A stretch of 64,000 nucleotides of DNA, from positions 1-64,000 of the forward strand of contig JABISF010000018.1 of the NCBI GenBank assembly GCA_018699935.1, given 5' to 3'. Position numbers and translations under genes: made by a program. Source of the stretch: Flavobacteriaceae bacterium. Its GTDB lineage: Bacteria; Bacteroidota; Bacteroidia; Flavobacteriales; Flavobacteriaceae. This document shows, one piece after another, positions 8,658-16,625 of the stretch (within the stretch, counting starts at the first letter, position 1; every line of letters begins with the position of its first letter). Below the pieces are notes generated by a model that worked only from the letters and a program-made list of their open reading frames with translations, was not told the origin of the DNA and searched no databases.

Positions 8658-8779
8658 TAAAATTAAAGTTATTTTTCAGCTAGATTACAAAAACTATTTT
8701 AAAAATAAACATTTACATCTTTACTAATATTCAAAAGTTCTTTTTGCTTGTATCTTTACACATTAAACCCTTGCACTAA

Positions 8780-11014
8780 ATGGCGAAAATTTTCAGAACG
8801 CTCTTTCCTTTATTTTTTTGGCTTTGCCCATTAGTGCTGTTTGCTCAAGAGGTTTTTGCCCCCCAAAAAACCGTCCAAACCATCAATATTGACGGTGTTT
8901 TAGACGAAAAAGAATGGGAAAATACCTTACCTGTTGTGCTCGATTTTGAAGTTTCCCCTGGAAATAACGTGGTTCCAAAGGTGGAGACTACCGGATACAT
9001 TACCTATACCAATACGCACCTTTACGTTGGTTTTTATGCAAAAGACAAGACCGAAAACATTCGTGCTTCGGTTCGTCAACGGGACAGTTTTGGAGTTTGG
9101 AGCGACGATTTGGTGATGTTGCGTTTGGACACCTATGCCGATGGAAGAAACAATTATCTGCTCATGGTGAATCCCTTGGGCAGCCAGCTCGATATTCGAC
9201 AAATAAACGCCATCAAGGAAGAAGAACAATTCGATTCTAGTTTTAATGTAGACTTTGAATCTGCGGGAACTATCGTTGGCGATGGCTATCAAGTAGAATT
9301 TAAAATTCCTTTTGCCTCCTTGCCTTTTCCCAACGGAGAAGACCAAGAATGGCACTTTACCCTTTTTCGAAAAAACTATCAACAGGGAAATGAAGTCTTT
9401 TTGCGCAGCCAACCTCTGGATCGAGACAATGCTTGCGAAATTTGTCAAACCACGGATCGATTGATTTTAAAGGGGATAGAAATCGACAAACGTTTTGAAT
9501 TGCTCCCCTATGTGGCGGGGAATATTTCCGGACAACGACCAAGCACAGACCAGCCCATTAACTACAATTCCATCAATCCCAATGCGGGTTTAGGAATGAA
9601 TTTAGACCTCAATAAAAACAGCTCTTTGGAACTTACCTTTAATCCCGATTTTTCGCAAGTGGAAGCAGATGTAACTCAAATAGATGTAAACTCTTCCTTT
9701 GCCCTCGAATATCCAGAACGCCGTCCGTTTTTCAATCGCGGTACCGATATCGTCAAATTTTCGGATGGTGCATTTTATTCCCGCTCCATCAACAATCCGC
9801 TGGTTTCCTCCAAATTGTTGAGTCAAGGAAAAAAAGGAAGACTCTATTTTTTAACTGCTTGGGATCAAAATACTCCCTATCAAATTGCCGGCGAGGATCG
9901 CTCGTTTTTTGGACAAGGGGGAAATTCTTTTGTCAATGTATTTCGCTATCAGCACTTACTCAGTAAAAACAGCAGAATGGGATTGGTCACCACCAGTCGC
10001 TTTCATCAAGACGGAGGTTATGGCAATCTCGTGGGAACAGACGGTTGGTTTTTACTTTCCAAAAAATGGCGTTTGAGTTATGAAGTGTTTGTGAATTTCA
10101 ATAAAGAACCCATCGCCGACTGGATCGAAACCGATGAAACTGCGGGGGCTAAAACAGCTGCCTTGGACGGTGAAAAATTCAGCGGTGATGCCCTCTATGT
10201 CGAGGCGTTTCGGAGTACAGAACATTGGAAATCCTTTTTTGCTTTTCGCAATATTGCCCCCGATTATCAAGCCGATGTTGGCTTTGTTGTAAAAAACAAT
10301 CGCCGGTGGACCACCTTATATCATGAATATCAAAGTTTTTTTGAGCGTAAAGCCTTACAATTTTTTAGTCTTGCCTCCAAAGCAGACTTGCTCTACACCT
10401 TTGACAATAATTTTAAGTCTGCAAGTATCGATGGAATTTTTAAAATCCGAACCTATTTTAATACGGACATCAGCTATACCTATGATTTTGATGTTTTTAA
10501 AAATTTTAAAGGACGGGATTATAAAAATTTGGGCGTCAGTCAACTCGACATCCGTTCTACACCCTCGGAATCCTTTTCGTTGTTTATGAATATGACTTTT
10601 GGTAAGGATATTGCCTACAATGAGGACATTCCAGATGTGGGCAAAGACCTCAGCCTATTTATAAGACCCTCTTTTCAGTTGAGCAATAAATTTAGTTTAT
10701 CCCCCTCGTTGCGCTATGCCCGACTAAGAAAATTGGACAGCAAGGACTATTATTTCAACGGTTACATTGGCCGTTTTACGATTCGCTATCAGTTCAATAA
10801 CGACTTGAGTATTCGCTTGGTATCGGAATATAACGACTTTACGGAGCGTTTTTTTCTACAACCTTTGATGCAATGGAATCCCAATCCTTCCACAGTATTT
10901 TACATCGGAGGAAATCAAAATTCTTTGGAAGATTTTAATTCCGAATTTTATTCTCCGTTTCGGGTGGATGAGACGCAGTTTTATGTCAAATTTCAATACT
11001 TAATCGGACTCTAA
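8780..11014 (+). CDS. DUF5916 outer-membrane protein with N-terminal CBM9-like domain
   Basis: A 744-residue exported protein. Residues 1-22 are a signal peptide ending at FAQ. Residues 25 to about 210 form a carbohydrate-binding family 9-like domain (INIDGVLDEKEWENT, then LYVGFYAKD and YLLMVNPLGSQLD), typical of DUF5916 proteins. The rest contains NPDFSQVEADVTQIDVNSSF and EYPERRPFFNRG, signature stretches of DUF5916. It ends in alternating aromatic/polar strands and FQYLIGL with a terminal Leu, consistent with an outer-membrane barrel. Substrate and role are unknown; such genes are very common in flavobacteria. The imperfect -7 element TATCTTTA lies at 8751-8758. Confidence 0.85.
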   Translation: MAKIFRTLFPLFFWLCPLVLFAQEVFAPQKTVQTINIDGVLDEKEWENTLPVVLDFEVSPGNNVVPKVETTGYITYTNTHLYVGFYAKDKTENIRASVRQRDSFGVWSDDLVMLRLDTYADGRNNYLLMVNPLGSQLDIRQINAIKEEEQFDSSFNVDFESAGTIVGDGYQVEFKIPFASLPFPNGEDQEWHFTLFRKNYQQGNEVFLRSQPLDRDNACEICQTTDRLILKGIEIDKRFELLPYVAGNISGQRPSTDQPINYNSINPNAGLGMNLDLNKNSSLELTFNPDFSQVEADVTQIDVNSSFALEYPERRPFFNRGTDIVKFSDGAFYSRSINNPLVSSKLLSQGKKGRLYFLTAWDQNTPYQIAGEDRSFFGQGGNSFVNVFRYQHLLSKNSRMGLVTTSRFHQDGGYGNLVGTDGWFLLSKKWRLSYEVFVNFNKEPIADWIETDETAGAKTAALDGEKFSGDALYVEAFRSTEHWKSFFAFRNIAPDYQADVGFVVKNNRRWTTLYHEYQSFFERKALQFFSLASKADLLYTFDNNFKSASIDGIFKIRTYFNTDISYTYDFDVFKNFKGRDYKNLGVSQLDIRSTPSESFSLFMNMTFGKDIAYNEDIPDVGKDLSLFIRPSFQLSNKFSLSPSLRYARLRKLDSKDYYFNGYIGRFTIRYQFNNDLSIRLVSEYNDFTERFFLQPLMQWNPNPSTVFYIGGNQNSLEDFNSEFYSPFRVDETQFYVKFQYLIGL

Positions 11015-11827
11015 AAGCAACTTGAGTGCTATGAGTTTTGCTTTTTCACCGCCTCTTTTTTCGGTCGTTATCCAAAAATTTTGAGCGTCGACTACTTTTA
11101 CAGCCTCTATTTGAGCTTTGTCAATGGGGATCGTATATTTTTTTAAATCGGGTTGATTCCAAGGGTTCTTCATAAAGTCGCTCACCGTATAAAAAAATTG
11201 TGCTCCTTCAAAGCCGTAGCCTGTCAATGCCAATAGATCCAAATCGGCATGGTAGTCGGCAGCGGTAATGAGCGAACCAACCTCCCACTGCGCCCGAGGA
11301 GCCAATGTGTAACTTCCTCCCTTTTTGGGAATGCTGTACAATTGGGTGGATAAGTCCTCTCGATTTTTTGAGAATAAGAGTAAGCTGTCACAAACTACAG
11401 CAAGTGCTTCTGCGTCAAACGCATGGTGGTTTTGAAGATGAAAGTCTGTTTGCGCAGCATAACTTATAAAAATACTGTCAACGGGAGTGAAATGAGAATC
11501 CACCACATAAATGGTTAAATCCTTTCTATTTCCAAAATTATTCCCAGTATCTGCAATATAAAAATAGTTTTCGTCGCGTGTAATATCCTCCCAGTCAATT
11601 GCGTTGATGGTATACAAGTGCGTGGACTTTAGAAGCGTACCCTCCTTTGAAAATTCATACAGTTTGGGTTCATCCCCAGAATCATTGTGGGTGATGAAGT
11701 GGGTTCCGAGGTATTCCAGTCCTGAAGTTTCCTCTAATTTTTTAGGTAATTCAACAGCCGTAAGCTCCAATTGTGCTTGAAGGGGCAAAATAGTTCCCAA
11801 TAAAATAAAAAAATCGAAGATTTTCAT
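11000..11827 (-). CDS. secreted beta-propeller-like protein, SdiA-regulated/phytase-like type
   Basis: A 275-residue protein read from ATG 11827; a TTG three codons upstream is a less likely start. It begins with a signal peptide ending near LPLQAQ. The mature part holds repeats such as LEETSGLEYLGTHFITHNDSGD, IDWEDITRDENYFYIADTGNNFGNRKDLTIYVV and HAFDAEALAVV. These match small calcium-binding or SdiA-regulated propeller proteins with DSGD and IADTGNN loops between blades. No enzymatic residue can be assigned. Its 3' end overlaps the end of the convergent DUF5916 gene by 15 bases. Confidence 0.6.
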   Translation of the reverse strand: MKIFDFFILLGTILPLQAQLELTAVELPKKLEETSGLEYLGTHFITHNDSGDEPKLYEFSKEGTLLKSTHLYTINAIDWEDITRDENYFYIADTGNNFGNRKDLTIYVVDSHFTPVDSIFISYAAQTDFHLQNHHAFDAEALAVVCDSLLLFSKNREDLSTQLYSIPKKGGSYTLAPRAQWEVGSLITAADYHADLDLLALTGYGFEGAQFFYTVSDFMKNPWNQPDLKKYTIPIDKAQIEAVKVVDAQNFWITTEKRGGEKAKLIALKLLLESD

Positions 11828-12030
11828 AGCTAGCAATTAGATGAACAAACAAATAGACGAACGCATTGATTTTATTTCAAAAAAATAAAGTTGAATAAAG
11901 ATAAATCAAAGATTTTAATGCAGCGCGTTTGAGGATACTTTATGAACCTTTCCTCTAAAATGTTCCATTTTGATACAAAATCTTGACTTAATTGCTTAAT
12001 TTTAACCATCAACTATATTATTCTTGCAAG

Positions 12031-13461
12031 ATGGCACATATTTTACAAGCGAAAGATTCTAAAAAGAAAAAGGCGAGTCCTGCTCCTCAAAAAGATACGG
12101 GCGCAAGTGCCGATTCAGTTCCATTGGAGAGTCTTCAACTCAAAGCAGATCAGTCTGGAAGTGGAGGTTCCTTAGAGCAGCACAATGCATCCCCTTTGGC
12201 TGGAGATCGTGTTGTACAAATGGCAGCCACTCAGGAATTGGAAGAATTACGAAAAAAGAAAAAAGTCACCAATAATCCTTTCTTGCTTGAAGATCGCAAA
12301 AAAAATGCTCCGGCAGCCGCCCCGGAAGTCGCCCCTGCAGAAATCGCTCCCGCAGAAGTAGCTGCCCCTGAGGTAGTAACTCCTGAAGTAGTAGCTCCAG
12401 AGATGGAAGCAAGCCCTGATGCAGAACCTGCGAAAAAAGGCTGGGGGGATTGGCTAAAAGACAAGGCAAGTGCGGGCTATTCCACAGTAAAAGACAAGGC
12501 AAGTGCAGGCTATTCCGCAGCAAAAGACAAAGTCAACGAAAAAATTGAATATGCCAAAGAAAATAAAGCCGAAGTGGGAATTAAAGCAGCTGAATTTACT
12601 GCTAAACGGATTGCCTCTTTGGCAGACGCCGCACCCGGTGTTGGGGATGTGATCACTGGAACAAAAAATTTGGCCACCGGTGGGCTACATGCCTATCAAA
12701 GTATGGACACTTTGAGCAAAATAAAGAATGTTCAAAATGGGGAAGAAAAGCTGAGTGAAGAAGATCAGATTGCCCTTGGTATAGAAAAAAGACTTCAAAA
12801 AGACAAACTCGCCAAATCTGCGGGTGAAGGTTTGTCTGGAGGATTAAAAGTGGCTGCCGGTGCAGCTACACTTTCTGGGGTGGGAGCCCCGGTGGGTGCC
12901 GCACTCGGAGGCGCTGCTATGGCGGTAAGTGGGGTGAGTTCCCTCACGGGGAAGGCAGTTCAATCTTCAAGAGACAAAGAGGCTCGAAGGTTAAGAAGTA
13001 GAGATAAAATAGTTGACGATAAAATTAAAAAAAATAAAGCGCGCGATGAAACCATCACCGGTGGAGCGTGGTATAATCCCATGAATTGGGGAGCCAAACT
13101 CTCACGGGCTTCTGGTTTTGAATCTGAAGATCAAAAATTGGGATTGGATGGGCATGAAGATCAAGTAAGCCGTGACAGATACCTCGCATCCAAAGAACAA
13201 AAGTATGGTAATGAAGGATGGGATAGAGATGAAATTGATCAAGGGAAAGCCGCAAAAACTTCAACCAATTGGTTTGAATCTATGAAGGCTGGAGCATGGA
13301 AAACACAAACTAAAGACTATGGCAAGGTGGATATTGGGATTGCCCAAGGGCTTTCTACCGAGGGATTGAAAGAAGAAAAGGAAACGAAATCCCGACAAGC
13401 TGCCATGGAAAGACTCGGTGTGAAAGAGAAGAAAAAAGAAAAAAAGGGATGGTTTTGGTAA
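12031..13461 (+). CDS. large low-complexity protein with Gly/Ala-rich segment; effector-like, function unknown
   Basis: A 476-residue protein read from ATG 12031; a TTG at 11992 would add 13 unlikely residues. The N-terminus is Lys-rich, then has LESLQLKADQS and DRVVQMAA. That stretch resembles the head of Bacteroidota proteins associated with DUF4157 and contractile injection systems, which often carry a QLKADNS...VVQ segment. A Pro/Glu/Val-rich linker follows (about residues 93-127), then two 11-residue repeats KDKASAGYSTV and KDKASAGYSAA. A helical region precedes a Gly/Ala-rich hydrophobic stretch (about 266-308), like glycine-zipper or pore-forming hairpins. The C-terminus is highly charged and ends KKGWFW. 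There is no signal peptide. The small gene at 13503 follows in the same direction. Function is unknown; an exported effector or membrane-active protein is inference. Confidence 0.6.
   Translation: MAHILQAKDSKKKKASPAPQKDTGASADSVPLESLQLKADQSGSGGSLEQHNASPLAGDRVVQMAATQELEELRKKKKVTNNPFLLEDRKKNAPAAAPEVAPAEIAPAEVAAPEVVTPEVVAPEMEASPDAEPAKKGWGDWLKDKASAGYSTVKDKASAGYSAAKDKVNEKIEYAKENKAEVGIKAAEFTAKRIASLADAAPGVGDVITGTKNLATGGLHAYQSMDTLSKIKNVQNGEEKLSEEDQIALGIEKRLQKDKLAKSAGEGLSGGLKVAAGAATLSGVGAPVGAALGGAAMAVSGVSSLTGKAVQSSRDKEARRLRSRDKIVDDKIKKNKARDETITGGAWYNPMNWGAKLSRASGFESEDQKLGLDGHEDQVSRDRYLASKEQKYGNEGWDRDEIDQGKAAKTSTNWFESMKAGAWKTQTKDYGKVDIGIAQGLSTEGLKEEKETKSRQAAMERLGVKEKKKEKKGWFW
12457..12522 (+). repeat. 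two tandem 33-bp coding repeats
   Basis: The units at 12457-12489 and 12490-12522 differ at only a few bases and encode KDKASAGYSTV and KDKASAGYSAA. A third partial unit (KDKVNEK) follows. The repeat could change copy number by slippage without breaking the frame. Confidence 0.85.
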
Positions 13462-13502
13462 AAACACCCTCCTATTTAAAACAACCCATATAAATCAAAC
13501 GA

Positions 13503-13961
13503 ATGAATCCATTGGAATCCATTAAAAGCCTACTTGAAAAAGAATATTATGACGTAGCCCTCGAAAAGTTCAGTTATGAGGAAAACGCATTGGAACAACT
13601 GCGCGTATCACTTGTTTTTCAAGACCATCCACACATCCCGGATTTAATGCTTTTTTTGATGTTTATTCCCAATATCGAAAAAGAACTCGACGGCGTTTCG
13701 GTATTGCAGTACTACATCGGTTTTGATCAAATTTCGGAACGTACAGAGGAACAACTTGTTCATTTAAAAGACGTTATCGTCAAAATCAATCAATCCCTTC
13801 CCTTGGGTCATTTTGGAATTATTGAAAGTGAGCAAATTCTCTATTTAAAATACTGTCAAACCTATTTGGGAGCACTCAATGATACGAGTAGTAAACAGAT
13901 TGTTGAAGCGATCAATGCGTTGAGTTTTGAATTGAGTTCGAATTACGACAACTTTTTTTAG
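13503..13961 (+). CDS. small acidic protein, YbjN/CesT-type chaperone-like, possible partner of the upstream gene
   Basis: A 152-residue acidic cytoplasmic protein with no signal or membrane segment. Its pattern is an N-terminal helix (MNPLESIKSLLEKEYY), a strand-rich middle (YEENALEQLRVSLVFQ, LMLFLMFIPNIE), then LPLGHFGIIESEQILYLKYC and a final helix. This resembles the alpha-beta fold of YbjN proteins and type III secretion chaperones, where LxLGHFxxxxxxxxLxxR is a common core. It starts 41 bases after the upstream gene on the same strand, so co-transcription is likely. A chaperone for the upstream protein is the natural hypothesis, but it rests on fold likeness and adjacency alone. Confidence 0.5.
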   Translation: MNPLESIKSLLEKEYYDVALEKFSYEENALEQLRVSLVFQDHPHIPDLMLFLMFIPNIEKELDGVSVLQYYIGFDQISERTEEQLVHLKDVIVKINQSLPLGHFGIIESEQILYLKYCQTYLGALNDTSSKQIVEAINALSFELSSNYDNFF

Positions 13962-14309
13962 AAATTACGAACCCTATCATCAGCGAGGTTGAACGTATTA
14001 CTTCATTTTCTTTCATCTTAATATTGCATTGATATTGCACCCGTCCGCTTCTGCCATCACATTTTTAAAAAACGGGTGTATGCTTGGATGGAATAAAATA
14101 AACTTGGATGTTCCTATATCCAGCTAAGTCAAAAGCTTTTATGGCAAGCCCGCCTTGATGAAGCTTTGATTTTAAAATAATTATTTGAAAAACTTAAGTC
14201 CTTGTTGATTGCTCCAACAAAAAAAGCCCTCCGTTTCACTGGAAAGCTTCTCATTAGCTGCTAAAATTGACAACTGTCAAACTAACAACACACAACATCT
14301 TTAATTAAG
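13962..14309. other. intergenic stretch without a recognisable gene
   Basis: 348 bases between the small acidic protein and tRNA-Asp. It holds a 7-bp inverted repeat, CACCCGT at 14038-14044 and ACGGGTG at 14072-14078 with a 27-base spacer, and a tandem ATATTGCA pair near 14021-14039. No coding frame, terminator or known RNA motif is supported. Confidence 0.5.
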
Positions 14310-14383
14310 CGGTCTGGACGGGACTCGAACCCGCGACCCCATGCGTGACAGGCATGTATTCTAACCAACTGAACTACCAGACC
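14310..14383 (-). tRNA. tRNA-Asp (anticodon GUC)
   Basis: The reverse strand folds as a standard tRNA: acceptor GGTCTGG pairing with CCAGACC, D-loop AGTTCAGTTGGTTAGA, anticodon loop CTGTCAC with GTC at its centre, and T-arm GGTTCGAGTCC. The discriminator base is G. The CCA end is not encoded. Sequence and anticodon identify tRNA-Asp. A promoter with both conserved boxes lies directly upstream. Confidence 0.96.
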
Positions 14384-14396
14384 TAATTAGCGTGTG

Positions 14397-14427
14397 CAAA
14401 TATACGCTGCATTTTGAATTTGCCAAA
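14397..14427 (-). promoter_or_regulatory. tRNA-Asp promoter with -7 and -33 boxes
   Basis: On the minus strand TTTG (14424-14427) is followed after 19 bases by TATATTTG (14397-14404), an exact fit to the Bacteroidota housekeeping promoter TTTG-N19-TAnnTTTG. The tRNA begins 13 bases downstream. This is the best-formed promoter in the window. Confidence 0.8.
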
Positions 14428-14573
14428 TAATTACTTAGTATAATTTAGTTCAAGCAGTGTTTTAATAAAAGGGGGCATTTAACACTAGGAATGATGGTCC
14501 AAGAAAGTAATCCAAAAGACTAAAGACGGTATAGAAGGCAGGACTTTATACTTCCAGAGAGGGAGCAACTGCC

Positions 14574-14605
14574 CTAAAAAGAAAAACCCACTAAAAAAGT
14601 GGGTT
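14574..14605 (-). terminator. intrinsic terminator of trxA
   Basis: On the minus strand an 8-bp perfect stem AACCCACT/AGTGGGTT with a 5-base loop (14585-14605) is followed by TTTTTCTTTTT. It lies 22 bases past the trxA stop codon. Confidence 0.85.
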
Positions 14606-14627
14606 GTACTTAAATATTTTGTGCGTC

Positions 14628-14945
14628 CTAAAGAATCGCATCCAATTGTTCCGCATAGGTGGATTTGGGAGCCACACCCACTTGTCTGCCTACCAATTCT
14701 CCTTTGTGGAAAACCAACACTGTGGGGATGTTACGCACCCCGTATTTGGCAGCAAATTCTTGATTGGCATCAACATCAACTTTCCCCACAACGGCTTTTC
14801 CTTCATAGTCGCTACTGAGTTCTTCAATGATGGGACCCACCATGCGACAAGGACCGCACCAAGCTGCCCAAAAATCAACCAATACGGGTTGGTCTGAATC
14901 TAATACTACTTCTTTAAAAGTAGCGTCTGTAATTTCTAATGCCAT
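14628..14945 (-). CDS. trxA: thioredoxin
   Basis: A 105-residue classic thioredoxin with the active site WCGPC (Cys30 and Cys33) and the cis-Pro segment IPTVLVF. It reduces protein disulfides in the cytoplasm using electrons from thioredoxin reductase. Length and motifs match the family and there is no signal peptide. It is flanked by its own promoter (CAAAAGTA on the plus strand at 15005-15012) and terminator, so it is a single-gene unit. Confidence 0.97.
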   Translation of the reverse strand: MALEITDATFKEVVLDSDQPVLVDFWAAWCGPCRMVGPIIEELSSDYEGKAVVGKVDVDANQEFAAKYGVRNIPTVLVFHKGELVGRQVGVAPKSTYAEQLDAIL

Positions 14946-15341
14946 GAATATTTTTTTATAGGTTAAAAATTTGACGTTTACGCCAATTGATGTTAAATGT
15001 TTGACAAAAGTACAGTTATAATCGAAATGGAAAAATCCAAGGTCTAAAAATATATTATAATAATATCAGTTTTAACTATCCCAGCCCCTTTGGATACCCC
15101 ATATCAGTCCTATTTATAGAAAAACCAATTCTATAGCATAATAACCCCCATTAATGGAGAGTATTGACCTCAAATAGCCTACCTTACAAAAGACCGGAAA
15201 GCCCCAATAATTTTCTTTTTTTTTAAGAGCAAAAATGCAGCTGTCAAGTCCTTGGAAATAGGGATGGTTTTCGTTGAATATATTTAATTCGATACAGTAT
15301 CGGTTAATCTTTATTACCTGTGCTAATACATACATTTGAGG
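14946..15341. other. intergenic region between trxA and the frameshifted membrane protein gene
   Basis: 396 bases with no supported gene. A trxA -7 element (TACTTTTG on the minus strand) lies at 15005-15012. A perfect 13-bp palindrome CGATACaGTATCG lies at 15290-15302, about 40 bases before the start of the rightward gene, and could be an operator. A 73-codon minus-strand frame at 15114-15335 has no family features. Confidence 0.45.
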
Positions 15342-16618
15342 ATGCTCTATATGCTACTATTATTTATCACGCAGTTATCACTACTTACGGATCCAACGAT
15401 TGAGTTTAGTACAAATTTCTCTGTTTTTTCCGATCAAAACAAATTTATATTTTAACTCCCGAAAGCCTATATATAAAAGAAAATGGAAGCCAATGGAGAC
15501 GAAAAAAAATAGAAAATATAGAAGATGCCCGGTTTACGAGTGTCGTTCTCAATGATACACTTTATTTGGTGAGTGAAGGTATTGGTAGAGTTTATCAACT
15601 GACAAATGATGTTTTAATAAGACGCGACAAAAGTTTCGATTGGAAATCCAGATACACTGCGAATAATTTTATTAAGGAGGGCACCATACATGCCTACGGG
15701 GGTAACGGATTATTTGCCACGAAAAATAATTTGATTTATTTCGACAATACCTTGAATAATTGGTTTAAAATAAAAACCAACAATGCCAATAAAATAAACC
15801 ACTTCAACACCATAGCCCAATATGATTCGATTAACGAACTGTTTTATGTGGCACTCGGCAAAAGCGATGACCTTATAGATCAAGAGGCTTTAAATCCAAA
15901 AATCATGTCGTATAACTTTGACTCCAAGTTATGGGAGTATGAAGGGGAAATTAATTACACGCCCAATCACGATTATAAACAAATTGCAAATTATCAGTTA
16001 CCAGCGATTTTTGACACCAAAGAATTAGTGGTTTATGATTTTATTCGAAAGGAGCTCACCAAATTCGTGGGGAATTTCCCTTTGATGGAAAATATTCTTA
16101 AAATTCATTACCAAAAAGCATCGAAAAGTTTCATTATCGCAATGGCACAAGGAGCTACGCAAATTAGTTTCAAAATTGTAAATGAGAATGAAATATTAAA
16201 AAATAAAATGGTAGTTCTTCCCCTCTACAAAAAAGAAGTAGATTTCTTCAAGCCGCTCTTTGCCAGTGGTCTTGTCTTAGTGTTAAGCATGGTTTTTTTG
16301 CGTTATAGAAAAAAATCAAAAGGATCGACTAAAGAAAAACTGAAAAGCGACAAAGATCTATTGATTGATTTAACTGAGGATGAAGTCAAACTCGTTGAGC
16401 TTTTATTGAACAGTTATCCCAGCTTTGTCAATTATCCGGAGTTGATGCACCTTTTAAATTACGACTTGTCCTATGAGGCTCAAATCAAACGCCTGAATCA
16501 AGCCATCAAAGTGCTCGAAATAAAATTGCAACAAAAACTGAAGGACAAAAGTGCCCTATTTGAAATCCGAAGAAACATGAACGACAAGCGGATTAAAGAA
16601 TTACGATTAAAAAATTAA
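15342..16618 (+). pseudogene. membrane-anchored propeller/regulator-like protein, frameshifted near the 5' end
   Basis: The intact part encodes an N-terminal beta-propeller-like sensor (FTSVVLNDTLYLVSEG, then further WD-like repeats), one transmembrane segment (FASGLVLVLSMVFLRY) and a C-terminal charged helical domain of about 90 residues. The last resembles the DNA-binding region of flavobacterial one-span regulators (LTEDEVKLVELLLNSYPSF, then YEAQIKRLNQAIKVLEIKL). In one frame ATG 15342 (or 15351) gives a signal-peptide-like start and then SVFSDQNK, ending at TAA 15453-15455. The frame from 15443 onward reads IYILTPESLYIKENG and continues to the stop at 16618. Joining them needs one extra base in the A-run near 15441-15443. 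The gene is therefore broken by a 1-bp deletion or carries a sequencing error. Without repair, translation could begin only from weak internal starts such as TTG 15566. Confidence 0.65.
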
Positions 16619-16625
16619 CACCGCC

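Noticed and set aside
11992-12030. TTG start adding 13 residues to the 476-residue protein
   Set aside because: The added residues look non-coding and an ATG with an acceptable upstream context follows.
14310-14383. tRNA-Asp as an integration site for the adjacent 12-14 kb cassette
   Set aside because: No integrase nearby and no repeat of the tRNA 3' end was found by eye on the cassette side.
15114-15335. 73-codon minus-strand frame upstream of the trxA promoter
   Set aside because: No family features, unusual composition and no promoter or operon context; probably a chance frame.
15435-15446. Programmed -1 frameshift site in the sensor-like gene
   Set aside because: No X-XXY-YYZ heptamer lies in the reading frame and no downstream stem was obvious; a plain one-base deletion explains it better.
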